Part shown: one piece after another, positions 10,359 through 23,345 of the stretch
Numbering within the stretch: the first letter of the stretch is position 1
How the letters are laid out: each line of letters starts with the position of its first letter
Notes under the pieces: generated by a model
Databases searched by the model: none
What the model was told of the DNA's origin: nothing
Seen by the model: the letters and a program-made list of their open reading frames with translations, nothing else
Translations under genes and position numbers: made by a program
Origin: Sphagnum magellanicum
Taxonomy: Eukaryota > Streptophyta > Sphagnopsida > Sphagnales > Sphagnaceae
Direction: 5' to 3'
Assembly (NCBI GenBank): GCA_021904315.1
Contig: CM038907.1
Location: 16,809,223 to 16,873,222, forward strand
DNA: 64,000 nt

Positions 10359-13300
10359 ATGGATCGCATCCGGCTCATCTGGAGCACACTGGCAATAGCA
10401 AGTTTTGTAGCTCTTTTAGTGGTACTGGGTTGTTGGCTGTGGTGCAAGTACTACAAGCAACAGCAAGTTCTTCCAGGTCCAATGAATTGGCCGTTGCTAG
10501 GTGCTGTGCCAGAGTTGTTGTCGAATTGGGACAGGCTGCACGACTGGTTTCTGGACTATTTTCGCCACACTAGGAGCTTTCGCATTCCTTTCCAGTTGAA
10601 TTTCACAGGAGTGTTCACAGTGGATCCTGCATGTGTGGAGCAATTGTTGAAATCCAAATGTTACAACTACCCAAAGGTACTGATCAAAGCTTTTGCCTCA
10701 TCATGCCTCTTTCCCATACTGCAAGGAACACACTTTTACTATATGCAAATCAGCAGCAGCTCCACATGCTTGAAAACTGTCAAGCAGCCAGTCTCTCACT
10801 ATTTAGATTAGTCCCACTACTGCAGTTTCTATATGAGTTGACTTGTTGCAGAAATCTGTTTTTGGGAAGCTCCAAACTTTTTCCTCTCCCACCCAAACAG
10901 GCATTAATCCTGGCCAGGACTGTTCCTGCAAATCCCAATGCTATCACACTGCAGTGGGACAAACACAACTGTGTATTGCATCTTAGATGATAATGCAAAA
11001 TTGTATAATAGAATGCTGGGAAATCTTTGATCATGTCAATGGGAAACAATTGGTTTGATGTTGCAACACTTGATTGAATCTCATACCAGGACAAAGTTTT
11101 CAAGGGAAATAGTTCTGAAACATGGATTTGCAGTGTGGCACCATGAGAGTATTTGACTGCCTGAACTAACTTCCTCAGGAAATTTTGGTTTGCTGTGTGC
11201 TATGATGTGCTGTGACATGACTTTAGGGACCAGCAAATACTACAATATTTCAAGAGCTACTTGGCCATGGTATATTCAATGTGGATGGTGATGAATGGAA
11301 GCAACAGCGGCGTGTCGCCAGTTTTGAGTTTGCATCATCAGTACTGCGTAATTTCAGCACTGATGTGTTTCAAGAGTGTGCCTTGAAACTCATCTTCCAT
11401 GTGGCCCACAATGCTCAATCCTCAAGCACTTTTGATCTACAGGTGGTGGTGCAGTTTTTCTTATTTGATCCAACAAATCTTTCCTCTCACATTTCTGTAC
11501 TATTCCACCTCTTCTTTCTTGCAACAGATCATGTGTGCATCATCAACCTGGTTTTGTAAGGTAGGAGGATGACCAGTGTCTGTCTGTCTCCTGCAAATGG
11601 TTCTGTAAAATCATGAGATGGAGGGAAAGGGGGGTGGGGGGTGCAGGATCTTTGCATGCGGATGACCCTGGAGACTACTTGCAGAATAGGGTTTGGAGTG
11701 GAGCTTGGCTGCTTGTCAGCTTCTTTGCCAGACATTCCATTTGCAAGATGCTTTGATGATGCCAATTACATCTCTTTCTACCGCTTCACAGATCCATTTT
11801 GGAAACTGAAACAATTCATGTGTGTCGGGAAGGAGAGGGAGCTCAAAAATTGTATGCAGGTGCTTGATAACTTCACCTACAAAGTCATTCAGACACAAAG
11901 GACTGAAATGGCATCAGGTGAATTGTTCAGGCGCACAAAGGTTGGACTCATGCTCTTGATCATGTTTTCACACACACACACACACACATGGTTAGGGTTA
12001 AGGGTTTATTGTACTTTCTCTCTTCCTCCTTTCCTTTCCAATATGGTATAGTTCTGATTTGCCAATGTATGTCAAGAGGGAAATTGTCTTGTACAGGGGA
12101 AGAAACTGATGTTTGGGTGATCTCATAACATACTGCAGATAGTAAGACAAGACCTGTTGTCAAGATTCACACATTTGAGCTCAATGGGTGAAGAGAAGCT
12201 CACAGACAAAACACTCCGTGACATTATTCTCAACTTCATAATTGCTGGACGAGATACTTCGGCAGTAACCCTAACCTGGTTTTTCTATATGATGTCTTGT
12301 CATCCGGAGGTGGCTGACAAAGTGTTTGAAGAGGTTTGTTCAATTGAACAGCCAAACTCGGGTGCCCAAGGTAGGATATTTCATCAATATGTAGCTTTCT
12401 GTACTACTTGGCTGATTGGTTTAATACACATTGTGGATTTTTTCACAGCCAGCTTTTTGCATTTTTGAAGTTCCTGACATTTTTGGAAATGAAATTGTCA
12501 AATGACACTTTGATGCAGAAACTGATACTGACTTTGTAGATTTGGTGGAGGAGGCACAATTTGAAGCATTTGCCAAACTTTTGACATTTGAAACATTAGG
12601 AAAGATGGCATACTTGCAGGCAGCCTTATCAGAGACTCTGCGGCTATTTCCAGCAGTGCCCCTGGTACTGGTTTCTATCCTGTTGTCTTTCTTGTGGTAC
12701 CAAGTAGTTTCATTCCATATGTCTTTTGCATCCATGTAACCCCCAGTCTTTTAACTGTCTTCTGTTTCTGAATCTCCTAACAGTATTTTCAGGCTTTGGG
12801 AATCACTATAAGAGAGGCTCTATAATCCATAATCTTATGAGAAAGTCAGCTTCCAAAAGTGTTAGGCTTAGGGTATCAGATTAAGCCTACATTTGCTTGG
12901 AATTTTTTTCCATAGACAGTAAAGTTTTGTTGTCCAAGGTCTGGGGTGAAAAGGATGATCACCTCCAACCTGGTATCGACACAAAGACAAGGTGTTCTTT
13001 CCAACAGATATCTCAATGAACACAGGCCTTCACATTTTTCATCTTTGAGGAAATGAAAAGGACAAGTAAGCAAGGAATTGAAGAGAGCTAGACATTTGGA
13101 AATTTCAGCTAGGGGATGTAATTGCTTGAAGAGAGTGAAACATTTGGTGAATTTCAGATATTGAAGTCTGAAATACTGTATGGGAGATGCTAATCAATAC
13201 ACTGTTGTGATCTTTGTGGTGGCAGAACAGCAAGCAAGCAATAGCAGATGATGTGTTACCTGATGGCACAGTGGTTAAGAAAGGATGGGTTCTTGGGTAT

Positions 13301-13791
13301 GTTCCATATTCAATGGGTCGAATGAAGTTTATTTGGGGAGCTGATGCTCTTGAGTTCAAGCCAGACCGCTGGCTCAAAAATGGCATATACCAACCTGAAT
13401 CACCTTTCAAGTTTACTGCATTTCAAGTGAGTGCAACATATTAGCTGAGCCCTTGGAACTTTTTCTATCCAAACTGCAAATAGGATCATGACGAAAAAGC
13501 TATGTAAAGTCTGTAATTTTTTGTGCAAAGCCTGAGTAACATTGAGAGAATTCAAAGTTCATCATTGCAGTGTGATGGCTGCTGCAGGCAGGACCAAGGA
13601 TGTGTCTAGGCAAGGACTCCGCCTTCTTGCAAATGAAGCTGACAGCTGCTCTAGTCTTGCGCTTCTTCCACATCCACTTGGTACCTGGACACCATGTGAC
13701 ATACCGCACAATGCTGGTGCTTTCTATGCTGCATGGCCTCAAGGTCACTGTGAAAAAGCGAGATCTCCATCAGCATAAAACGTCACATTGA
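10359..13791 (+). CDS. Cytochrome P450, CYP704-type (CYP86 clan), 7 exons, 536 aa
   Basis: It is a haem-thiolate monooxygenase of the endoplasmic reticulum. CYP704/CYP86-clan enzymes are known mainly as fatty-acid omega-hydroxylases; members act in sporopollenin and cutin precursor synthesis. Exons: 10359-10676, 11227-11442, 11647-11940, 12139-12370, 12519-12664, 13226-13426, 13588-13791, all GT-AG and in phase. Visible features are an N-terminal membrane anchor (about residues 8-28), the proline-rich hinge LPGPMNWPLLG, the I-helix AGRDTS (312-317), the K-helix ETLR (392-395), FKPDRW, and the haem loop FQ/AGPRMCLG with Cys475, split by the last intron. NYPK, LLGHGIFNVDGDEW and RRVASFEFAS are typical of CYP704/CYP86. 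The start is the first ATG in frame, and the length is normal. It looks functional; the substrate is inferred only. Confidence 0.93.
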
Positions 13792-16107
13792 GGAAAGAAG
13801 ACACACAGAGGAGATCAGCATTTAGCATGGATTGTAAACTTGACAACAATCCTTATGAACAATCTAGGATTGAGGGATACATAGAAATTAACCCTAATAA
13901 TGTGCAGATATCAAAACATTAGTTGAGTACTGAGATTTGTGCAAGTGTATAGTATGCACTACTGACATGTGCATATGATATGTGAATAAGATAATGTGGT
14001 GATTGAGAAATTATTGATTTGAGCATGGCTCCAGCATAATACTGTCTAGAAATGCTAAATTGTTCCATGGCAAAAAAAATCTAGAGCTACATGCTTCATC
14101 TCCTCTTAGGTGGAATATATTGTCAGTTCTGTACCTTTGCTTTGTGTTCACATGTGATAGAACTTTTCTCAAATGTTTTTTATGGCTCTGAATTGCTATT
14201 GATAAATATGTCAAGATGAGATGTAGAAGATTGCATAAGAGTTCTCAATTTAAGGACAAGTGTTAGATGTGTGACCAAGTAGCCTGGTGCTACAATCCAA
14301 TAAAGCTTAATCCTTCATGGAGGTAGCATATGCAATGTAGGGAAGAGGTTCTCTACATCCAAAGTGGTGGATGGTCCTGACAGATTTGTAGAAAGAACAG
14401 TGCAAAAGATTCCAGGGCAGTTTTTTGAAGTAATCTGCTGCACACAGTACCCAAGTCAAGAGCCTTTCAACCAGACCTTAGTTTCATGTACATCGTCAAT
14501 GTTCTTATTAGTTCCAAATGCTGTCAAAAACAGGCCCTGGCCCTTCAGATTCTAGCTGAAAATCTTTGTTTATGTCTAATGGAACAATCTGCTATGTTGG
14601 AACTTTTTTTGCATGTACAGGATCAATTCAGCTGACAGGTGGAGTTCAGTTGCATGAGTGTAGTTAGTGTAGACATATCTATCTTATGATATATTGACTC
14701 CAAACATAACCACCACAAGAAGAAACCCCAAACTTTTCATCATGGGAGATTATATGGATAATTCCTCATCATTGTCTTGATAGGCTTGCACAGAAAGGAT
14801 ACAGGTTTGTTGATTCAAAATGTGTTACATTTGCTTAGCATATTCAATCTAGGTGTTGAAGAATGCAAAGCTTGAGTGTCATGTTGTGAGTTTTTTGTTG
14901 AGTTTTGTATCCACTGTACTTTCATAAACTAATCTCCAAAAGGAAGAGTACAGTATGTTCCAACTTATAAATAAATACATACCCTAGTAATTGAATGTTT
15001 TGTATCCACTATACTTTCATAATCTCATCTCCAGTACTCTAATATGATGGGTAGTAGAAATGTAATTTTTATCTTCTGGTCCAATTATTTTGATGCTATG
15101 GGAAAAATAGTAGTGAAAGAACATAAAGAATGCTTGGACACATTTTGAATCAGCAAACCTTTGTGGTACTTCTGACAAGTTGTACGCCACTATCTTGGTG
15201 AAGTTCCTCACATTCAAGTCCTTCAAAGATTTGTTAAAGCATGCAAGTACATTGACAGGAAAAGGCCCTTGCTGCCATTAAATATCCATGCAAAAAAATG
15301 GTTGAAGCTTTCATGGGAAACTATCCTGTTACATACAACCAACCTGATATAAGGTGCCATCGATTGCCTACGCAAAAAAATGGTTGAAGCTTTTGTCGGA
15401 AATTATCCCGTTACATACAACCAACCTGATAAATTGTTTCTAGACAGAGAAATGAAAGAAGCTCAGAGATGAAAATCGTATGCAAGCAGAAACTACATGA
15501 CCAATTTGGTGCTCATATACATCCCACATAAACCCCTAACCAAACTTTAGCAGTTCACAACCAATAGATGCTCTGGCGGAGATTGAGATTTATTTACCTT
15601 CAGACATAATAACTTCACAAATCCTATCTATGACTGACTCACAAAACTCAGTTAAGTTTCAAAAGCTCTGAACTGTTGCTAGGCAGAAGAAATACACTGA
15701 AAACAATAATTTCACAGATGCAACAAGTAGAACAAACCCTAAACACTTCATTTGTACAACTCAAGACTGGATCAAATTGCTCGCTCTCAAACTGTTGGCA
15801 ACCCATCCTCCACATAACCACCGCATGCATGCATCATGATGAACCCAGATAGAGGAAAAAACAAAGCAGTGAATCTCTCAAACAAAAACCAAATCCTCAA
15901 GGTGAATCAACCAAAGATCGACAAGTTGTGCAAATTGCAAGGCATTTTACTGATTCAGAGCTTAGTTGCTGCAATCACGTTGAAAAATACAACATGAAAA
16001 ACATCAAGATACAACTTGCAAGCGTTACAGAAGCCAACTAAGGCTAGCAGCCTTCAGAAAAAAGCCTATATGACCATCAGCAACGGGCAAGCTTTTTTGG
16101 GTGATGC
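13792..16107. other. Intergenic region between the P450 and polyubiquitin genes
   Basis: No gene is recognised. It should include the 3' UTRs of both convergent genes. The only structured element is a short tandem duplication at 15291-15431. Confidence 0.6.
15291..15431. repeat. 59-bp direct duplication, 82-bp period
   Basis: Copies at 15291-15349 and 15373-15431 both read CAAAAAAATGGTTGAAGCTT and continue to ACATACAACCAACCTGATA, with a few substitutions between. This could be coding remnants or a simple local duplication. Confidence 0.8.
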
Positions 16108-17367
<1,260 letters not shown>

Positions 17368-17461
17368 CTACAGAATTTCAGAAATCTAACAACAATACCA
17401 GAGCAGCAGGTCGAGAGCGTGAGAGGGAGAGAAGGTAATGGGTTTATTGACGGAGAGGCTA

Positions 17462-17468
17462 CTTTATA
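17462..17468 (-). promoter_or_regulatory. TATA box of the polyubiquitin gene
   Basis: TATAAAG on the minus strand lies 209 bp upstream of the start codon in a GC-rich context (GCGTGTATAAAGTAGCC). A pyrimidine-rich leader (CTTCTCTCCCTCTC) follows about 35-55 bp downstream. This is a convincing core promoter for a highly expressed plant gene. Confidence 0.7.
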
Positions 17469-17574
17469 CACGCAGCGCGAGCGATCGCGCACAACTCAAT
17501 CTGCCCGTCCCGTGACAACCAGGGTCTTCGGGACGATGGGGATTGGGTGTCCCGGGGGAAGCTGCCACTCCGAC

Positions 17575-17757
17575 AATTTGAGGACGGAATCGAGGAGCAA
17601 CAGATTTCGAGACCTCGAATTTGTTGAAATCGAGGGGCACCCTAGTTCGAGACTTCCAATTTGTTGGAACCGAGTCGCAACGGATTTCGAGACCTCGGAT
17701 TTGTTGAAATCGGGGGGGCGAAAGTTTTCGAGACCTCGAATTTGTTGGAACGGGTTT
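17575..17757. repeat. 40-bp tandem repeat, about 4.5 units, just upstream of the polyubiquitin TATA box
   Basis: Units read AATTTGTTGGAACCGAGTCG followed by CAACGGATTTCGAGACCTCG with substitutions. They start about 110 bp upstream of the TATA box and are CpG-rich, unlike the surrounding genome. They could act as repeated promoter elements or be a neutral minisatellite. Confidence 0.8.
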
Positions 17758-18170
17758 CCGATCGTGCCGACCGGGATGACGATTGTGTGGACGGTGGGCG
17801 CCCGAGTGGCGAAGGGTGTAGGAAAGTTGCAGACCGGGCAGAGAGGGGGAAAAAAAATTGGACTTCTTTAGTGGCCGGTTATGATGGGGGGTGGGGATCC
17901 AAGGTCGGTTGTAACTGGTGGGTAGCGTGGAATTTACGCATGGACAGGGTGAGCCTGTGGGAGGTAAATCCAGAAACTTCAATTCGGAACACGGCGGGAC
18001 TGTTCTGGGTAATTCCAGAAGCTTCACTTTCAGCATTCACTAATTGGAAGAGGGATAGACGGTGAGTACTAGGTAACTCCAGAAAATTTACGTGGAATCT
18101 ATGAATGGAATTCGTCCAAGAAAAACAACTTCTTGCCTCTCACATGGCCCAAGTTGAAGTTCCAGTGTTT

Positions 18171-18360
18171 TCTTTTTCAATTTTATGATGTAGCTGAATT
18201 GGCTACAGAACGATTTAGCCATATTTGACGATTAAAAAATATGAAAGTAAAAAACATTAAAGAATCGATTTATATATTTGGCTACCAACTGGAAGTTCGC
18301 ATATAATCTGGTGATTTTTAAATTAATAATTTTTTCAAATTTTGGCGATATAAACCCCAC
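18171..18360. repeat. Copy of the 'TTTGGCTA' dispersed repeat family
   Basis: It contains TTAGCCATATTTGACGATTA, then ATTTGGCTACCAACTGGAA, then AATCTGGTGATTTTT and AATTTTGGCGATATAAA. This order matches copies at 19800, 20320, 38935 and 39955. Confidence 0.55.
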
Positions 18361-19494
18361 AAAAAGAAATTTTCAGCATTTTGAAAAAAAATCATCGCCA
18401 AAAAAACACACGTGGCCACCCAACCCACACCAACCCGTCTTTGAAGAAGAAAACTTGCATAAGAAATTTTCAATTTTAATCATATTCACAACTTGGTCGG
18501 AAATTGATAGGGGATCTGGTGGCTGTTGGTGCGAGAGCCACCCACCCCCATTTCCAACCTCGTTTATTGCGGTCAAATGCCGTAGTGGGAGTGTTCCCAC
18601 GTGTTTCTTACTTTTCACGATTTGGCCCAAGAATTCAATGCCACATGCACTTAATCTTCAGTCATTTTGTTTCCTTCTGACGGCCAACTGCATGTAGAAC
18701 AAGGGGTGTGTCACACTGTGGCCTTGCCATTTACATCAAAAAGTATCTGAAGGCAAAAGAAGAATTATGAAAATTCAAATATTTCACCATGCAAAAATAT
18801 AATCTTTAAAGAAATCCTCTAAAAGAAACCAAAATCCTTCAAGATACCATCTACTTCTATAATATCTTTGGGTGGTTGTCCTTTCCATCCATCCGTCCCG
18901 TCCTTCTTCCATCCAAGGCAAAAAGGGGAGGGTGCGAGCCCTTCTTAAATTGTAAAACTCCATTGTTTCAGGGAATTACCCATTCCGCCCTATTTACATA
19001 GCACAATAGGTATCCATCCTGTTATGAAGGGGTATTGGCCCATAATAAAAATTTTAGGCAAGCACTGAGGAAGGCTCGGTGTGCAATCAGTGCAGCCAAT
19101 TTTTTCCTTTTTTTGGGTTTTAGGGAGAGGGGAAAAGGGAGAATTTTTTTCTTTTTTCTATTGGGGGTGGGGGTCCCGTCATCCATCCATAGAATGGAGG
19201 AGACAATCATGTGGCAATTTATCTCATAAAAAGGAGGTAGATGCTAGGAGCGACCGACCCCAAGTCGTCCCTAGCAGTAACTATATAAGCAGCCCAAAGG
19301 AGGAGATTCCAACATATCTATTTTGGGGTTGCCTAAAGTTTGATGAATTTTTTTGGTCATAGGCCAATCAAAGATGCCAATTACAAAGGAAAAAAAAATC
19401 AACTTTGGTGGTCTCCACAACTAATGAATATAAGTTACCACAAGATACTACCAAATTCACATACACATAAGGATGAATAGAATGTCACTTCCAA

Positions 19495-19785
19495 ATTAAT
19501 TTCATTCATTCATCCACCTTATCACCTCCAATAACACTCAAAATTTTTCATTTCATTCATTCATTCACCTAATGACTTAAATTAACACTCCAAATTCTCA
19601 TTTCATTCATTTGTTTACATTATAACCTAAGATGACACTCCAATTTGTTGTTTCTTTCATTCATTCATTGACATTATGACTAGAAGATGACACTCCAAAT
19701 TTTCATTCCATTCATTCATTCACCTTATGACCTAAGATGAGACTCCAATTTTTTCATTGCATTCATCCATTTCATTTACTGCATT
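19495..19785. repeat. Tandem TTCATTCATTCA...GACACTCCAA repeats, about five units
   Basis: Units of roughly 53-60 bp consist of ATTCATTCATTCACC, TTATGACCTAAGATGACACT and CCAAATTTT. The mirror image lies at 21209-21499 in the right arm. Confidence 0.8.
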
Positions 19786-19799
19786 CCCTAGCAGTGTTG

Positions 19800-20010
19800 T
19801 TTTTTATTTTATTTTTCTAAGATTTTTTGTTTGTAGCCACAGTGGGGATCTTCCATAGAAAAATGTGGCGACCTTCCTCAAGAAGATTGTGCCAAAATTG
19901 GCTATAAAGCTGGAAATGAAATAAACAATTGTAACCATGCTTTTAAATCTTTGACTACACATTCAAAACCAACCAAATATATTTGATAATTTTGTCTTTT
20001 TTTGCTCCCC
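19800..20010. repeat. TTTGGCTA-family copy inside the left arm
   Basis: It contains TTTGTAGCCACAGTGGGGAT, GAAGATTGTGCCAAAATTGG, CTATAAAGC and TGATAATTTTGTC, in the family order. It ends at a poly-C run. The mirror copy is at about 20984-21194. Confidence 0.7.
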
Positions 20011-20319
20011 CCCCCCCCCCACTTTTGGGGGACTTCATAGTGTCCGAAGGTCATGGGTACCCACTAGTAACTCTATAACTAATCTCAAGTTTCACCACAA
20101 GCCAAAATATCACCTTTCAAAAATCCTTGTATAAAAATAGACCTACTATTACCTTGGGGCCAAAATCCATTAAGCTATTATACTCTATAATGAATTTGAA
20201 CACAATATCCTTGCCTTGGTAGGCAAGGCCAAAAAGAGTTACCTATGACCAGACGCTGTCAGTATAATAGTGGGTCACTTCCCATTTTGGTTGGTGAGGG
20301 CATTACCATTTTCGTACCC

Positions 20320-20600
20320 ATCAGTGTTTTTTTAGAGGAATTTCTGTTTGTTGCTAAAATGGAGATCATTAATTGGGAGATTTAGAAAAAGTGGCGATCA
20401 TGCCTAGGAAGATTCATCCAAATTTGGCTATTAAATACAAATCTTTAATCATCTTTCTATATGTTTGGCTACACAAGGAAAACCACATATATGAATCTGG
20501 CAATTGTTACTTTCTTTTTCCCCTCGCTTCTAGCGATTGTAAAGTTCTATAATCATTGTATTTCGATTTTTTTATTTTGCATTTTGGCGATATATCGCCA
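20320..20600. repeat. TTTGGCTA-family copy in the inverted-repeat spacer
   Basis: GGCGATCATGCCTAGGAAGA is followed by CCAAATTTGGCTATTAAA, GTTTGGCTACACAAGGAAAA, ATCTGGCAATTGTT, and TTTTGGCGATATATCGCCAG at the 3' end. This is the most complete copy in the window. Confidence 0.75.
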
Positions 20601-20925
20601 GTAAAAAGACAGCTGGTATCCATCACCAAAATACTGGGCAAGCACATCAAAAAGTACCCCTGGTTCATAACGGGGTATTAAGTACCCCAAGTTGACGATT
20701 TTTATTTTTATTTTTCAAAATCCATTTTGACTATTTTTTCTAAATTATGAAATTTCGACAATAAATATAGGTAGTTTCTTTAGCAAGTTCTCTTGACTCT
20801 GAGCACCTAGCGTGATGAGGCCTTTTAAAACATTATTTAATATTTCTTTTTCTTTTAGCATAAACAAGGAAACATAACGTTCCATCAATTTACCGAATAG
20901 TGAAATGTTGTTAATTATTTGATAG

Positions 20926-22144
20926 ACTAGTGGGTACCCGTGACCTTCGGACACTATGAAGTCCCCCAAAAGTGGGGGGGGGGGGGGAGCAAAAAAAGAC
21001 AAAATTATCAAATATATTTGGTTGGTTTTGAATGTGTAGTCAAAGATTTAAAAGCATGGTTACAATTGTTTATTTCATTTCCAGCTTTATAGCCAATTTT
21101 GGCACAATCTTCTTGAGGAAGGTCGCCACATTTTTCTATGGAAGATCCCCACTGTGGCTACAAACAAAAAATCTTAGAAAAATAAAATAAAAAACAACAC
21201 TGCTAGGGAATGCAGTAAATGAAATGGATAAATGCAATGAAAAAATTGGAGTCTCATCTTAGGTCATAAGGTGAATGAATGAATGGAATGAAAATTTGGA
21301 GTGTCATCTTCTAGTCATAATGTCAATGAATGAATGAAAGAAACAACAAATTGGAGTGTCATCTTAGGTTATAATGTAAACAAATGAATGAAATGAGAAT
21401 TTGGAGTGTTAATTTAAGTCATTAGGTGAATGAATGAATGAAATGAAAAATTTTGAGTGTTATTGGAGGTGATAAGGTGGATGAATGAATGAAATTAATT
21501 TGGAAGTGACATTCTATTCATCCTTATGTGTATGTGAATTTGGTAGTATCTTGTGGTAACTTATATTCATTAGTTGTGGAGACCACCAAAGTTGATTTTT
21601 TTTCCTTTGTAATTGGCATCTTTGATTGGCCTATGACCAAAAAAATTCATCAAACTTTAGGCAACCCCAAAATAGATATGTTGGAATCTCCTCCTTTGGG
21701 CTGCTTATATAATTACTGCTAGGGACGACCTGGGGTCGGTCGCTCCTAGCATCTACCTCCTTTTTATGAGATAAATTGCCACATGATTGTCTCCTCCATT
21801 CTATGGATGGATGACGGGACCCCCACCCCCAATAGAAAAAAGAAAAAAATTCTCCCTTTTCCCCTCTCCCCAAAACCCAAAAAAAGGAAAAAATTGGCTG
21901 CACTGATTGCACACCGAGCCTTCCTCAGTGCTTGCCTAAAATTTTTATTATGGGCCAATACCCCTTCATAACAGGATGGATACCTATTGTGCTATATAAA
22001 TAGGGTGGAATGGGCAATTCCCTGAAACAATGGAGTTTTACAATTTAAGAAGGGCCCGCACCCTCCCCTCTTTGCCTTGGATGGATGGAAGGACGGGACG
22101 GATGGATGGAAAGGACAACCACCCAAGGATATTATAGAAGTAGA
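20926..22144. repeat. Right arm of the large inverted repeat (1,219 bp)
   Basis: It is the reverse complement of 18850-20068 (see that entry). The immediate flanks (CCA before the left arm, CAT after the right arm) do not form a clear target duplication, so the structure is not obviously one transposon bounded by the arm ends. Confidence 0.92.
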
Positions 22145-22149
22145 CATGC

Positions 22150-22870
22150 TTTTCAATGGTGCTTGGCCTGAAGCAAGGAGCTGATGAGTTTCCACCAATT
22201 TTTTACAATGTTTTTCTTTTGTTCCCAACATGTTCTTTTCAAGTTCCCAATGTGTTCCCAATAGCACCTTGCTTTAATCCCATATGTTTTGCCAAAAGTC
22301 CTCCGCTTCTCATCTATATAGGTGAGCCAAAGGGGGAGGCACTCATTGCAAAAAAAAAAAAAGTTGTACTTGTGAGGCACCCCCAACTAATTAATATGAA
22401 ATAGAATAATAGGTAGGGTGTTATTTGCAAGGGGTATTAACCCAAGCCAAAAATGGTGATGAACTCTTTTGGGAAGAGAAATTTCATGCAGCCAATGGGG
22501 AAGGCCCAATGCATTTAAGGTGCAGTTCTAGTTTTCCTTTTAAGTTTGAGGGGGGTGGGGAATTTTTTTTTCATTTTTCCTTGGTTCCTTATATGTTCTT
22601 TTTAAATTCCCAATGGGTTTTCAATATGTTCAGCAAGTTCGTAATGTGTTCCCCAACATGTTCTCCATAACACCTCACTTTTATCCCATATGTTTTTGGC
22701 AAATGTTGTTTTCCTTCCACTTATATAGGTGGGCTAAAAGGGAGGAACTTTAAATTTTAAAATAGAAACTTCTATTTTGGGAGGGCTTTTGTAGCTTCTT
22801 TTTTTGAGTGATGGGCCAATCAAATCAGCCAATTTAAATTTTAAAAATTTGAAAAAACTTGGAAAGCATT
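22150..22870. repeat. Second copy of the TTCCCAATGTGTTCCC dispersed repeat
   Basis: It is collinear with 9230-9955 (see that entry) and abuts the right arm of the inverted repeat. Shared words include TTAATATGAAA, GTAGGGTGTT, GCAAGGGGTATTA and ATTTCATGCAGCCAATGGG. Confidence 0.75.
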
Positions 22871-23079
22871 ATAATTTGATGTAATTATTTTATTATTTAT
22901 GTAATTATTTAACGGTTAAGTTTGTTGATTTACTTGTTGGTAGGATTTCATAGTTTAATTATGGTTTGGTCATAGTGCATCGACTTTCATATAATAATTC
23001 ATGTGAAAAATCATTTAAAAAATCTTTGGGTGTGAAATAGGCTTATGTATAGACACCTCAAAATATTATTTTGACCTTG

Positions 23080-23345
23080 TCACCCTCCTTCAATTACAAA
23101 TTGATGGTAATTAAAACACAAGTCCATGGTGTTGAAAACCTTGGCTTGTCCAAGGATGTCAAAAATCCATTTTGGTAAAGGCATGGCATATTTGTCAAAA
23201 TGGATTAATCGGTTCATTAGTTGGTAATCCTCACACATGCGATGTTTTGTCCAATTACTAAAAATATCCTTTTTGGTTAACATCATTATTGCGAAGACAT
23301 ATTCACTTTAAAACAACTCCACCAAACCAACACCCAATAGTTTTA
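23080..23345 (-). pseudogene. Ty3/gypsy reverse transcriptase fragment
   Basis: The minus strand reads NWTKHRMCEDYQLMNRLIHF, then PKWIFDILGQAKVFNTMDL and NYHQFVIEGG, the palm-domain start of gypsy reverse transcriptase (family pattern CVDYRxLN ... LDLRSGYHQ). Weaker similarity extends upstream to about 23345. A frame break follows the last Gly. The catalytic YVDD block is not seen. It is a short dead remnant. Confidence 0.85.

Larger units (their letters stand above)
18850..20068. repeat. Left arm of a large inverted repeat (1,219 bp)
   Basis: It begins TCTACTTCTATAATATC and ends GGGTACCCACTAGT. Its reverse complement is 20926-22144. The arms have equal length and match closely by eye. Most differences lie in the outer 170 bp and are mainly transitions. 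The 857-bp spacer is 20069-20925. The arm includes a run of TTCATTCATTCA-headed repeats, one copy of the TTTGGCTA repeat, and a segment related to the 9.23-kb dispersed repeat. No transposase is encoded. Confidence 0.92.

Noticed and set aside
18850-22144. The inverted repeat as a single foldback or MITE transposon
   Set aside because: The arm ends lack a clear target duplication and a recognised terminal motif, and the arm interior is a mosaic of other repeats; a segmental inverted duplication fits better.
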